Under the pieces are notes generated by a model, which saw nothing but the letters and a program-made list of their open reading frames with translations, did not search any database and had not been told where the DNA came from. The position numbers and the translations under genes were made by a program. A DNA stretch of 64,000 nucleotides from Pseudomonadota bacterium (GTDB taxonomy: Bacteria > Pseudomonadota > Gammaproteobacteria > Steroidobacterales > JBCBZW01). Numbering within the stretch: the stretch's first letter is position 1; each line of letters starts with the position of its first letter. This document shows positions 1 to 12,417 of this stretch, one piece after another. The DNA lies in NCBI GenBank assembly GCA_039193195.1, contig JBCCWS010000006.1:124001-188000 (forward strand), read 5' to 3'.

Positions 1-3504
<3,504 letters not shown>

Positions 3505-3519
3505 GCGGTGGATCTAACT

Positions 3520-3538
3520 GAGAATGAGTATCGTTGTC
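3520..3538 (-). promoter_or_regulatory. Fur box in front of the PKS gene
   Basis: Read on the minus strand, the 19 bases GACAACGATACTCATTCTC match the classical Fur consensus GATAATGATAATCATTATC at 15 of 19 positions by my count. The box lies between the thioesterase stop (3537-3539) and the PKS start (3504), only 15 bases upstream of the ATG. That predicts a separate iron-repressed promoter for the PKS, with a very short leader or a later start codon. Other iron regulators with similar sites are possible. Confidence 0.65.
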
Positions 3539-4370
3539 AATTAGAAATCGGTGCCACCGAGGGCGGCGCAGGTGCGGCCTGCTGGCGATGCAGGTCATGG
3601 TCGATCGCGGCGAGGACAGCACTCGCGTGGTCTCGCACGAAGAAGTGGTCACCGGGCAACTCGTGGAAGACAAAATTTCGCCGCGTAGCATCCGCCCACT
3701 CCCGCATCTGGGGCGGGGGTGCCAGCGTGTCCCGGGTGCCGGCGAAGGCGACGATTGGCACGTCGACTCGGTCCGCCGCCAGGTCGTGCCAGGCCTCGGA
3801 TAGGCGGATGTCGGCCCGTAAGGCGGGTTCGATCAAGGCCAGGAAGGCCGGCTCTTCGAGCGCCTCCGGCGGCATGCCGCCGAGTTCGCCGAGCCGGCTG
3901 AAGAAGGCTGGCTTCGGCATCTCGCCCAAGCCCGGCTGGAAGAATCCGCGGTGGCGCGGTGAGCATCCGGATAACGCCAAGAGCTGTAGCTGGCTGTTGG
4001 GCATTCCTTGAACGTGCTCAGCGAGCTGGAACGCCAGGCGCGCGCCAAAGCTGTGGCCGTAGAGGGCGAACGGTCGATCGAGGGACGGCGCGAGGGCGGA
4101 TGCGACGCGCTCGACCAGCTCGTCCCAATCCTCGATCGCAACCTCGCCAAAGCGGCTGTCGCGCGCAGGCAGGCGCACTCCCATGAATTCGACGTCCGGC
4201 GCCAGGAATCGGTCCCACCCCTGGAACACGCGAGGGCCGCCGCCAGCGAACGGGAAGCAGATCAGGCGGAATCGCGCGTCTTGGCGGGGACGGGGACGCC
4301 AGAGCCATCGGCTGGCATCGTACGGCGCGCGCGAGGCATGACGAATCGGATCCCCGTTCGGGACTGACAC
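3537..4370 (-). CDS. Type II (editing) thioesterase, GrsT/YbtT/PchC family
   Basis: A 277-residue alpha/beta hydrolase that removes wrong or stalled acyl groups from carrier proteins of PKS/NRPS lines. Motifs: FPFAGGG near residue 40, nucleophile elbow GHSFGA with Ser107, Asp near 208 in GTRDTLAPP, and catalytic His near 242 in GDHFF. Length fits the family (about 240-270), with a slightly long N-terminus. The start is GTG at 4370, preceded by an AGGGAAG ribosome binding site. It sits just upstream of, and in the same direction as, the PKS, the usual place for the editing thioesterase. The Fur box overlaps its stop codon, so the PKS may also be transcribed separately. Confidence 0.9.
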   Translation of the reverse strand: MSVPNGDPIRHASRAPYDASRWLWRPRPRQDARFRLICFPFAGGGPRVFQGWDRFLAPDVEFMGVRLPARDSRFGEVAIEDWDELVERVASALAPSLDRPFALYGHSFGARLAFQLAEHVQGMPNSQLQLLALSGCSPRHRGFFQPGLGEMPKPAFFSRLGELGGMPPEALEEPAFLALIEPALRADIRLSEAWHDLAADRVDVPIVAFAGTRDTLAPPPQMREWADATRRNFVFHELPGDHFFVRDHASAVLAAIDHDLHRQQAAPAPPSVAPISN

Positions 4371-4837
4371 TGCGTTTCTTCCCTGTGGTGCCGTTGCTTG
4401 TTATCAGCGGCCCGCGGGGCTCCGTGCTGGCCGCGATCCGACGTTATGCGCCTAAGCGTAAACGAATCTCGTTCAGAGTTTCGCGCTGAGGCCCACGAAA
4501 GTTGCCGACCCGCTCCGCCTAGACTGCTCCCAGTCGACGACCGCCGGCGATCGGCTGCCGACAAGTCGTTGAAGCCAAACCGGTCACCCGCAACGCACCC
4601 GCCTGAGATAGCCAACGCGAATAACTTTCACTACTATTCACGCCGCCTGGATGCCGGGCAGATACATCTCGAATCGGCGCCCGGCTCGCGCGCTTCAAGA
4701 GAACATGTGCCACATGCGTCCCGCGGTTGGACGCACCACTTATGACAAGCGGTCACTCAGCGCTGCTCAGCGCGCTCTCCGTGGTGACACGAAACATAGA
4801 ACGGACATCTCCCGTCGGGACCGTTCAAGGTAGGGCA
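4371..4837. other. Divergent intergenic region between thioesterase and lipoprotein genes
   Basis: About 470 bases between the divergent GTG of the thioesterase (4370) and the proposed TTG of the lipoprotein (4838). It must hold promoters for both directions. I looked for a second Fur box and saw only AT-rich stretches (around 4450-4475 and 4615-4640) that match the consensus poorly. No convincing gene is present. The open frame from 4727 is a continuation of the lipoprotein frame upstream of its likely start. Confidence 0.5.
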
Positions 4838-7800
4838 TTGAACACCTTCAGGTGCCTCGTACTCAGACTCGCCTTCGTCCTCGGGATCGCCGCCGGGCTC
4901 TCCGCCTGCAGCGACGGCGTGGGCGGACTGCAGGGCCTGGTGCCCGCGCGGGAGACCGTGGTGGATGAGCCACCGGCGAACGCAGCACCGGAGATCGCTG
5001 GCAATCCCACTGCCGAGGTCATCGCCGGAGATCCCTATCTATTCGAGCCCGTCGCGTCCGACCCCGATGGCGACGCCCTCAGCTTCACCGTCGATGGCCT
5101 GCCGATCTGGGCGAGCTTCGACACCTTCTCCGGCACCCTATCCGGCACGCCGAGCGACGCGGATGCGGGCGAGTACCTAGGTATCGTCATCGCCGTCAGC
5201 GACGGGGAACTCGCCGAGTCCTTGGGGCCGTTCTCGATTACCGTCGAGGTGGCGCCCGAGCAAGAGCCGCCGCCGCCAACGAACGGACCACCGATGATCG
5301 CCAATAGTCCGCCCATGCAGGTGATCGCCGGCGACCTCTACCTGTTCGAACCGCTGGCGACCGATCCTGACGGTGACCGGCTCAGCTTCAGCATCGACGC
5401 CCTTCCCCCATGGGCAGCTTTCAACACGAACAACGGTATCCTGTCGGGCACGCCGAGCGACGCAGACCAAGGGGAGTACCCGGGCATTGTTATCACCGCG
5501 AGCGACGGCCAGCTCAGCGATACACTCGGGCCGTTCTCCATCACGGTCGAGCCACGTCCCGTCGAAGAGCCCCCGCCTCCGGAACCACCGCCGAACGAGC
5601 CGCCGATGATCGATGGGACACCTCGCGCGGAGGTCTTCTCGGGAGATCTCTACGCGTTCACGCCTACCGCGTCCGATCCCAACGGCGATCTGCTGACCTT
5701 CAGCATCGTCAACCCGCCACCCTGGGCGGCCTTCGACAGCGCCACGGGTACGCTATCGGGGGCCCCAAGCGCAGCGGATCAGGGCGTTTTTTCCAACATC
5801 CTCATCATCGTTAGCGACGGCGAGTTTACCGACTCACTGGGACCGTTCTCTGTCACCGTCGAGGCACTACCGAACGACCCACCGGAGATTTCGGGGGATC
5901 CACCGGCGCGGGTGGTCGCCGGTGAGCTGTATCGGTTCGAACCTGAAGCGATCGATCCGGACGGCGACGACCTCAATTTCAGCGTGACCAACCGGCCTGC
6001 ATGGGCAAGTTTCGACACCGCTTCCGGTGCGCTCGCTGGCACGCCGAGCGAGGCGGACCAGGGCGCTTTTCCCGGCATATTGATCACCGTTAGCGACGGC
6101 GAGGCGACTGCCTCCCTCGGGCCCTTCTCCATCACCGTCGAGGCGCCACCGAACGCACCGCCAAGTATCGCTGGAACTCCAGACTCCCAGGTCATTGCAG
6201 GCGAGTCATACGTGTTCGAACCGTCAGCGTCCGACCCCGATGGCGACGAGCTAACCTTCAGCATCACCAACCGGCCCAACTGGGCGGATTTCGATGCGGT
6301 CACCGGTGTGCTCGCTGGCGCACCGAGCGAAGCCGACCAGGGCCCCTTTCCCGCCATCGTAATCACGGTCAGTGACGGGGAGCTTGCTGACTCCCTAGGT
6401 CCGTTCACCATTACCGTCGAGGCGCCGCCGAACGAGCCTCCGCAGATCAGCGGAACGCCGCCTTCCCAGGTGGTCGTCGCAGAGCCCTATCGATTCGAGC
6501 CGACGGCGTCCGACCCCGATGGCGACGAGCTGACCTTCACGATCGCCAGCCCGCCGTCGTGGGCCACCTTCGACACCGCCACTGGCGTGCTCTCAGGCAC
6601 GCCGAGCGAGACGGACCAGGGCGTGGACGCCGGCATCGTCATCATCGTCAGCGACGGCGAGCTCACCGACACCTTGGGACCGTTCTCGATCACCGTCGAG
6701 CCAACGGAAGAGGATGAGGAGGAGCCGCCGCCGAACGAGCCGCCAGAGATCGCCGGACACCCGCCCCTTCAGGTCATCGCCGGTGAGCGCTATCTGTTCG
6801 AACCGACGGCGACCGACCCTGATGGCGACGAGCTGACTTTCAGCATCGTCAACCGGCCCGACTGGGCCGTGTTCGACACGGTCACGGGCAATCTCTCCGG
6901 CACGCCCAGCGAGGCCGACCAGGGTGTGGACAGCGGCATCGTTATCAGCGTCAGTGACGGCGAGCTGAGCGCATCGCTTTCCGCCTTCTCCATTACCGTC
7001 GCGCAACAGCCCAACGAACCCCCGCAGATCAGCGGCAGTCCGCAGACGCGAGTGGTCGCCAACGAGCCCTACCGGTTCGAACCGATGGCCTCGGATCCCG
7101 ACGGCGATAACCTCACCTTCAGTGTCGTCAACCGTCCCCTCTGGGCATCCTTCGATGTCGATGCCGGGACGCTGTCGGGCATGCCGACTGAAGCGGATGA
7201 GGGGATCTACTCCGGCATTGACATCATCGTCAGCGATGGAGAACTGACCGATTCGTTGGGTGCCTTCTCCATCACCGTGGAGCCGCCGCCAAACGACCCG
7301 CCGCAAATCATGGGGACGCCGCCCTTGCGAGTCGTGGTCGGCGAGCTGTACCGGTTCGCGCCCGACGCCTTGGACCCAAACGGGGACGACCTGACCTTTA
7401 GCATCGTCAACCCGCCATCCTGGGCGGCTTTCGACACGGAAACCGGCATGCTGTCGGGCACGCCGAGCGACGCGGACGAGGGCGAGTTCACCGGCATCGA
7501 CATCATCGTCAGCGACGGCGACTTGGTCGATGCGCTGGGCGCATTTTCCATTACCGTCGAACCTCCCCCGAACGATCCGCCGCAGATCACCGGGGATCCG
7601 CCGTTGCAGGTCATCGCCGGTGAGCAGTACCGGTTCCAGCCAGAGGCAACTGACCCTGACGACGACGAGCTGAGTTTCAGCATCACCAACCCGCCGTCCT
7701 GGGCGACCTTCGATACCGACTCCGGGGAGCTCTCTGGGACCCCGAGCGAGGCGGACACGGGCCCCTATCCCGCGATCGTCATTACCGTGAGCGACGGCGA

Positions 7801-9106
7801 CCTGACCGACTCGCTCGGTCCGTTCACCATCACCGTCGAGCCGCCGCCGAACCAGGCGCCCGAGATAAGCGGTGATCCGGACTTGCAGGTGGTGGCGGGC
7901 GACGTCTACCTGTTCGAGCCCGCGGCCTCTGATCCCGATGGCGATGAGCTGACCTTCAGCATCGAGAATCGCCCCGCTTGGGCAAGCTTCGACCCGAACA
8001 CGGGCGCCCTCTCGGGCACCCCCGACGAGGCGGACGAGGGCGCCTACCCTGACATTGTCATCACCGTCAGCGACGGCGACCTGACTGACGCACTCGCCCC
8101 CTTCTCGATCACCGTCGAGCCGCCGCCGAATCGACCGCCCGAGATCAGCGGCACGCCGCCTGCCGATGTCGTCGCCGGTGAGGCCTACCTGTTCGAACCG
8201 GTCGCGACGGACCCCGACGGGGACCCGCTGACCTTCACCATCGAGGCACAGCCCGCCTGGGCGAGCTTCGATACCGATACAGGCGCACTGTCCGGCACGC
8301 CGAGCTCGGCGGACGAAGGCGAGTACACGGGCATCGTCATCACGGCCAGCGACGGCGACCTGACCGACGCCTTGGGGTCCTTCTCGATTACCGTCGAACT
8401 ACCGCCTACCCGAATCGATGACCTCACGCTGGAAATCGAGGCGGCCGAAAGCAGCGTAGACTTGATGTTAGCCGCGGTGTTTGGCGCCGACGTCATCTCG
8501 ACTTTCGGGACGGGAACTTTCCCCCTCAGCGGCACCCTAGAGGTACAGGTCGAGTCGGCCGGCGAGGAGGTGCTTTCGGTGAGCTTCGAATCCCTGACCT
8601 TGGACTACGTGGTCGATCCGGATAACCCGACGTCGATCTTTATCGATGTGGATGACAACGGCATGCTCGTCACCGTGGAAGCTCGCTTCCCGTACGACGA
8701 ATCGATCAACCCCGGTAATCCGGTCGACGCGTTCGATCCTCAGCTGTGGGTGCGTGCGGACGGCGGCGGCGACAGCGACATCGGCACGCAGACCGGCACC
8801 GGCGGTCAGCTCACTCTCGAAGCGCCGAGGTACGCGTTCGTAGGCACCGCCAACACCTTCAATAGCCCGGCCGCCCCAGATGGTTTCCCCCTACAACTCA
8901 ACCCCTATAACCGCTTCTCCCGCGACTCCTTCGACGGCGCGCCTACCGACCCCCGGTTCCTGGATGGCCTGGTGACCGTCGAGGGCTGCCGGGTGCTCTT
9001 CCACGGATCGTTCCTCGGCTACGCGGTGGCCGGTGTAGGGCTGGTGCAGTCCGCACTGATCCATTCCGGCTTCTTCCGGGCAGGCGCTGACCTGCCGGAT
9101 TGCTGA
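4838..9106 (+). CDS. Large lipoprotein with 12 tandem Ig-like (He_PIG/cadherin-like) repeats
   Basis: Not assignable to a named protein. From the TTG at 4838 (AAGG/AGG-type ribosome binding site just upstream) the protein starts with a lipoprotein signal peptide ending in the lipobox LSAC, Cys24; the frame is open back to an ATG at 4727. Twelve repeats of about 95 residues follow, each with the pattern NxPPxIxGxP...AGExYxFEPxAxDPDGDxLTFSI...WASFD...GxLSGTPSxAD...ITVSDGxLxxxLGPFSITVE. This is the putative-Ig (He_PIG) family, with Asp-rich motifs suited to calcium. Linkers are proline/glutamate-rich. The last 230 residues are a unique, non-repeated domain. The stop overlaps the start of the siderophore receptor gene (TGATG), so the two proteins are co-translated. 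Surface display or adhesion is inferred. Confidence 0.85.
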   Translation: MNTFRCLVLRLAFVLGIAAGLSACSDGVGGLQGLVPARETVVDEPPANAAPEIAGNPTAEVIAGDPYLFEPVASDPDGDALSFTVDGLPIWASFDTFSGTLSGTPSDADAGEYLGIVIAVSDGELAESLGPFSITVEVAPEQEPPPPTNGPPMIANSPPMQVIAGDLYLFEPLATDPDGDRLSFSIDALPPWAAFNTNNGILSGTPSDADQGEYPGIVITASDGQLSDTLGPFSITVEPRPVEEPPPPEPPPNEPPMIDGTPRAEVFSGDLYAFTPTASDPNGDLLTFSIVNPPPWAAFDSATGTLSGAPSAADQGVFSNILIIVSDGEFTDSLGPFSVTVEALPNDPPEISGDPPARVVAGELYRFEPEAIDPDGDDLNFSVTNRPAWASFDTASGALAGTPSEADQGAFPGILITVSDGEATASLGPFSITVEAPPNAPPSIAGTPDSQVIAGESYVFEPSASDPDGDELTFSITNRPNWADFDAVTGVLAGAPSEADQGPFPAIVITVSDGELADSLGPFTITVEAPPNEPPQISGTPPSQVVVAEPYRFEPTASDPDGDELTFTIASPPSWATFDTATGVLSGTPSETDQGVDAGIVIIVSDGELTDTLGPFSITVEPTEEDEEEPPPNEPPEIAGHPPLQVIAGERYLFEPTATDPDGDELTFSIVNRPDWAVFDTVTGNLSGTPSEADQGVDSGIVISVSDGELSASLSAFSITVAQQPNEPPQISGSPQTRVVANEPYRFEPMASDPDGDNLTFSVVNRPLWASFDVDAGTLSGMPTEADEGIYSGIDIIVSDGELTDSLGAFSITVEPPPNDPPQIMGTPPLRVVVGELYRFAPDALDPNGDDLTFSIVNPPSWAAFDTETGMLSGTPSDADEGEFTGIDIIVSDGDLVDALGAFSITVEPPPNDPPQITGDPPLQVIAGEQYRFQPEATDPDDDELSFSITNPPSWATFDTDSGELSGTPSEADTGPYPAIVITVSDGDLTDSLGPFTITVEPPPNQAPEISGDPDLQVVAGDVYLFEPAASDPDGDELTFSIENRPAWASFDPNTGALSGTPDEADEGAYPDIVITVSDGDLTDALAPFSITVEPPPNRPPEISGTPPADVVAGEAYLFEPVATDPDGDPLTFTIEAQPAWASFDTDTGALSGTPSSADEGEYTGIVITASDGDLTDALGSFSITVELPPTRIDDLTLEIEAAESSVDLMLAAVFGADVISTFGTGTFPLSGTLEVQVESAGEEVLSVSFESLTLDYVVDPDNPTSIFIDVDDNGMLVTVEARFPYDESINPGNPVDAFDPQLWVRADGGGDSDIGTQTGTGGQLTLEAPRYAFVGTANTFNSPAAPDGFPLQLNPYNRFSRDSFDGAPTDPRFLDGLVTVEGCRVLFHGSFLGYAVAGVGLVQSALIHSGFFRAGADLPDC

Positions 9107-11514
9107 TGAGGGGACCAGGCGTCGGCGTGATGCACCAGGCAACGGATCCGCTCAAGCTTCTCCTCAGGAGCGCCTGCCTCACGCTTCTCACGATGGGCGT
9201 GCTGCCCGTCGCGGTGGTGCTCACCTCGCCCGTGGCCATCGCTCAGGAATCCGCACGCTCGACATCGCCAAGCGACATCGACCCTGATGGCGAGGTCACC
9301 GCGGCTGACGAGCGTAGCGAAGAAACACGAGCGAACGACGAGGTCACCGAAGAGCTCGTGGTCACGGGCTTCCGACGGGACTATCGCAGCGACGCCGCCA
9401 ATAGCGCCATCGGCCTGGCCTTCTCCCTGAAGGAGACGCCGGCGGCGATCAGCGTGGTGACGCAGGACATCCTCCAGGACCAACAGGTCAACGACGTCGA
9501 CGACGCCCTGCGCAACGTGGCCGGCGTGACGAAGTTCAAGACGGGCAACGGCGGCGAGGAGCGCTTCGCCATCCGCGGCTTCGATGCCTCGCAGTCCATT
9601 TACAAGGACGGCGCACGCATCAACAACGCTTTCAACGCCTCCAACATCCCCTCGACGGAAACGGCCAACCTGGAGCGGATCGACGTGCTCAAGGGCCCCT
9701 CGGCCCTCCTTTACGGCCAGGGCGAGCCCGGGGGCATCATCAACTACATCGTCAAGAAGCCGCAGGCCGAGTACCACACGGAGCTCGAGATCCTAGGGGG
9801 CAGCAACGACTTCAAGCGCCTGGAGTTCGACACCACCGGCGCCCTCGCCGGCAGAGAGTCGTTCGCCTATCGCCTGGTGGGCGCATACGAGGATTCGGAT
9901 AGCTTTCGCGACGAGGTGTTTCGCAAGCGCCTGCTGGTCAACCCCTCCCTATCTTGGCGCAACGACCGCGTCGAGCTGCTCGTCGGCTACGAGTTCATCG
10001 AAGATAAGTTCACTCAGGATCGCGGTCAGGTGCTCGATGGCAACAGCGTCGATGGCTTCTCCTACAGCTCGCGCCTCTCCCCCGCGCAGTTCTTCGGCAT
10101 CCCGAACTTCAACCGCAACTCGGAGGCGGAGTCGGAACGCATCTACGCACTGGCTGGCTTCGACATTCTCGACAGCTGGACCCTCGACCTGCAGTACAAC
10201 AACACCAAGACCGAGAAGTTGACCTTCGATTCCTCACCGCAGCTAGGCTTCGACGGCGCGTTCTTCGTGGTCGGTCCGCCCGGCTCAGCGCGCGAGGGCT
10301 GGGTGACCGTGCAACCCCGCCAGTCCCTGGGAACCGGCACCGCCGAGCAGTTCTGGCTCAAGAACACCTTTGACTTCGCGCTGGGCGGCACGCGCCACAA
10401 CGTCTTGCTGTCCCTCACGCAAGAGGAGTTCGCCTCGGATCGGATCTCCTTCATCGCCGATCGCAACGTCATCTTCGATGTGGGGACCGGCGAGTACTTC
10501 AACGATCCCCTCGACGCGGCCCGCCCCCCCGGCGCCATTCAGGCGACCCCGAACGTGAGCTTCAGCTTTAACGAGGACGACGCCGTCGTCCAAGATCTAG
10601 GCCTGACCCGGGAGCGCGGCGTCAACCTGGTGGATCTGGTCGAGCTGAACGACCGCTGGAAGTTGCTGCTGGGCGCGAGGTACAGCGCCTTCGAGAACAT
10701 CAGCAACGACATCGACGATGAGAACCTGAGCGTACGCGGCGGCCTCGTGCGCAACATCGGCGATAGCGCTTCCACCTACCTCAGCTACTCGGAGGGCTAC
10801 ACATCGGCCGCCAACCTCCTGGGGCGAGACGGCATGCCCGTCGATCCGGAAGTCTCCAACGCCTGGGAGATCGGCGCCAAGTACATTCCCTCGGACGGGC
10901 GCTTCCTCGTCACCGCCACCCTGTTCCAAGTCGATCTGCAGGACGTGCCGTTCCTGGTGGAGGACGAGACGACGGGCCTCGACTTCTGGGACAACATCGG
11001 CGGTGTGCGCAGCCGAGGCTTCGAGCTTGAGCTCGTGGGCAACCTCAACGACCAGTGGCGCATCACCGCAGGCTACAGCTACATCGACAACACGCTCAGC
11101 GAGGACGGCCAGGGGGAGTTCGCCGAGTTCGAGGCCGGCAACCGCCTGCCCGGGATAGGTGAGCACAACATCAATCTGTTCACCTTCTATGAAGTCCCCG
11201 TCGGTCCTGGCGTCGTGGGCCTCGGCGGCGGTCTGTTCTACCAGAGCGAGGCGTTTCAGTCCTTCGAGAACAGGGGCACCTTCGAGGACTGGACGCAGAT
11301 CGATGCGGCGGCGTACTACACGTGGGGATCATGGAAACTGCAGTTCAATGTCCGTAACCTGACGGACGAAAACTATCTGCTTGCCCAATCGTTCGCACCG
11401 GCGGACGAGGTGACCGCGATACGCGTCGACACGGCGGCGCCTCGCACCTTCACCTTGTCGCTGGCCTACGAGTTCTCGCGCAGTCCTCTAGACGTGTTCC
11501 GAAAGCGCAGGTAG
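9106..11514 (+). CDS. TonB-dependent siderophore receptor
   Basis: An 802-residue outer-membrane receptor of the FhuE/FpvA type that imports ferric siderophores using TonB energy. After a Sec signal peptide (a second candidate ATG is at 9130) come a TonB box (EELVVTGFR), a plug domain with AISVVTQDILQDQ, FAIRGFD, ERIDVLKGPSALLYGQGEP and GGIINYIVKKP (about residues 85-215), and a beta-barrel ending in TLSLAYEFS plus a short basic tail. The ATG at 9106 shares bases with the stop of the Ig-repeat lipoprotein gene (TGATG), indicating translational coupling. Lying divergently from a Fur-box PKS/thioesterase pair, it is probably the uptake receptor for that product. A decayed copy of its last 80 or so codons lies at 20042-20266. 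Confidence 0.92.
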   Translation: MRGPGVGVMHQATDPLKLLLRSACLTLLTMGVLPVAVVLTSPVAIAQESARSTSPSDIDPDGEVTAADERSEETRANDEVTEELVVTGFRRDYRSDAANSAIGLAFSLKETPAAISVVTQDILQDQQVNDVDDALRNVAGVTKFKTGNGGEERFAIRGFDASQSIYKDGARINNAFNASNIPSTETANLERIDVLKGPSALLYGQGEPGGIINYIVKKPQAEYHTELEILGGSNDFKRLEFDTTGALAGRESFAYRLVGAYEDSDSFRDEVFRKRLLVNPSLSWRNDRVELLVGYEFIEDKFTQDRGQVLDGNSVDGFSYSSRLSPAQFFGIPNFNRNSEAESERIYALAGFDILDSWTLDLQYNNTKTEKLTFDSSPQLGFDGAFFVVGPPGSAREGWVTVQPRQSLGTGTAEQFWLKNTFDFALGGTRHNVLLSLTQEEFASDRISFIADRNVIFDVGTGEYFNDPLDAARPPGAIQATPNVSFSFNEDDAVVQDLGLTRERGVNLVDLVELNDRWKLLLGARYSAFENISNDIDDENLSVRGGLVRNIGDSASTYLSYSEGYTSAANLLGRDGMPVDPEVSNAWEIGAKYIPSDGRFLVTATLFQVDLQDVPFLVEDETTGLDFWDNIGGVRSRGFELELVGNLNDQWRITAGYSYIDNTLSEDGQGEFAEFEAGNRLPGIGEHNINLFTFYEVPVGPGVVGLGGGLFYQSEAFQSFENRGTFEDWTQIDAAAYYTWGSWKLQFNVRNLTDENYLLAQSFAPADEVTAIRVDTAAPRTFTLSLAYEFSRSPLDVFRKRR

Positions 11515-11841
11515 CGGTGAGCCAAGCTGCGCCGGCCGACCCTCGCGGCGACAGAGGTCACATCGACGTACGGAAGGCGCCACGCGCAAGCCCGCCGCCA
11601 GCTCGGCGCCTGCGGGGCGCTCGACCTCGAAAACTCATTGTTGACTTCGAAGGCGCGCAGGCGCCGGGACGCGGGTCGACTGGTCGACTCCTCGTAGCAA
11701 TCCGCCTAAGCAATGACCGGCCGCACCGACGCACCAGCGGCGCTGTGTCGCGTTGTTCGCTGGCGACCCCGACTGAGTACCGAGTACCTGGCGGACACTG
11801 TTATGCAGGAACCTAACCGCGGGCACCACGGTGCGGGAGCG
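11515..11841. other. Gene-free stretch downstream of the siderophore receptor
   Basis: Open frames here have skewed, arginine/proline-rich translations and no recognisable motif, so I see no gene. The stretch forms the left border of the Rhs island. No clear hairpin with a T-run terminates the receptor operon. Confidence 0.4.
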
Positions 11842-12066
11842 CTAGCGCTTCAGCGCTTCGGTGCCAGCAGCGAGAAACGTAAGCACTTTATCTTCGGCGT
11901 ACTTCCCATCGTAGCCTAGCTGCTTCGGGCCGTACGGTGAGCTGACCGCGACGAAGTTGCTCCGGCCCTTGCGTTCGCGCCCTGGCGACTGCTCGAGCAA
12001 ACCACGCTTGCGGAGGACTCGCTTCGAAGCCTCCGGAGTAACCCACCTACTGAAACGCTTGCACTG
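11842..12066 (-). pseudogene. Chimeric remnant: IS66-type accessory ORF fragment fused to an unknown C-terminus
   Basis: Reading directly on from the immunity-gene stop (same frame), about 74 codons run to a TAG at 11842-11844, with no start codon of their own. Codons covering 11936-12026 match the IS66 tnpA-like gene at 19443-19766 (here LLEQSPGRERKGRSNFVAV, there LLKQLPGAKRKGRSRFVAV). The following part, LGYDGKYAEDK..., instead matches a frame on the opposite strand at about 19845-19936 (LAYDGKYAKDE...). So the segment joins two pieces that are separate at the right border. I infer debris from IS insertion and rearrangement. A read-through extension of the immunity protein cannot be excluded. 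Confidence 0.55.
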
Positions 12067-12417
12067 TCACCCCCGAGTCCGCACTTGCTTGCCTTCAAGA
12101 CTCACGTTTATCGCAGGGCTTTCGATACCCTCAGTTTCACTGAATCGCAACGACACGATGGGTCCCCGGTCAGCGTTTACGAATAGGTTGCAATGGACCC
12201 AGCTTGGGCCTTTCGATAGCGCCGCGAGCACCCAGTCTGCTGCCGCACTTGTGGTGAATACGCTCTCTCCTGGAATGACACAAGTGTCGACGAAGTACTC
12301 AACACTGTCATCTAAGGCAAACGCGAGCTCGTCAAGCGAAATGCGCTGCTCCTCCTTCATCTCCAAAAGCCCGTTTAAGCGGGCCTCCATTTGGGCAAGA
12401 AACTCTCGATACTTCAC
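12067..12417 (-). CDS. Candidate immunity protein of the Rhs toxin
   Basis: A 116-residue acidic protein with no signal peptide and no family I recognise. Its start is GTG at 12417, overlapping the Rhs stop as GTGA (4 bases), so it is translated from the same message as the toxin. A small, cytosolic, acidic ORF overlapping the 3' end of an Rhs/YD-repeat gene is the normal position of the cognate immunity gene. Function is therefore inferred from position, size and charge alone. The ORF also covers DNA of lower G+C than the flanks, like the toxin tip. Confidence 0.7.
   Translation of the reverse strand: MKYREFLAQMEARLNGLLEMKEEQRISLDELAFALDDSVEYFVDTCVIPGESVFTTSAAADWVLAALSKGPSWVHCNLFVNADRGPIVSLRFSETEGIESPAINVSLEGKQVRTRG

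Noticed and set aside
4615..4645. AT-rich inverted sequence as a second Fur box for the lipoprotein-receptor operon
   Set aside because: Alignment with the 19-base consensus gives too few matches to claim a site.
4980..8400. Regular DNA repeats that might suggest a CRISPR or satellite array
   Set aside because: Repeats are about 285 bases, diverged at wobble positions and in frame; they encode Ig-like domains.
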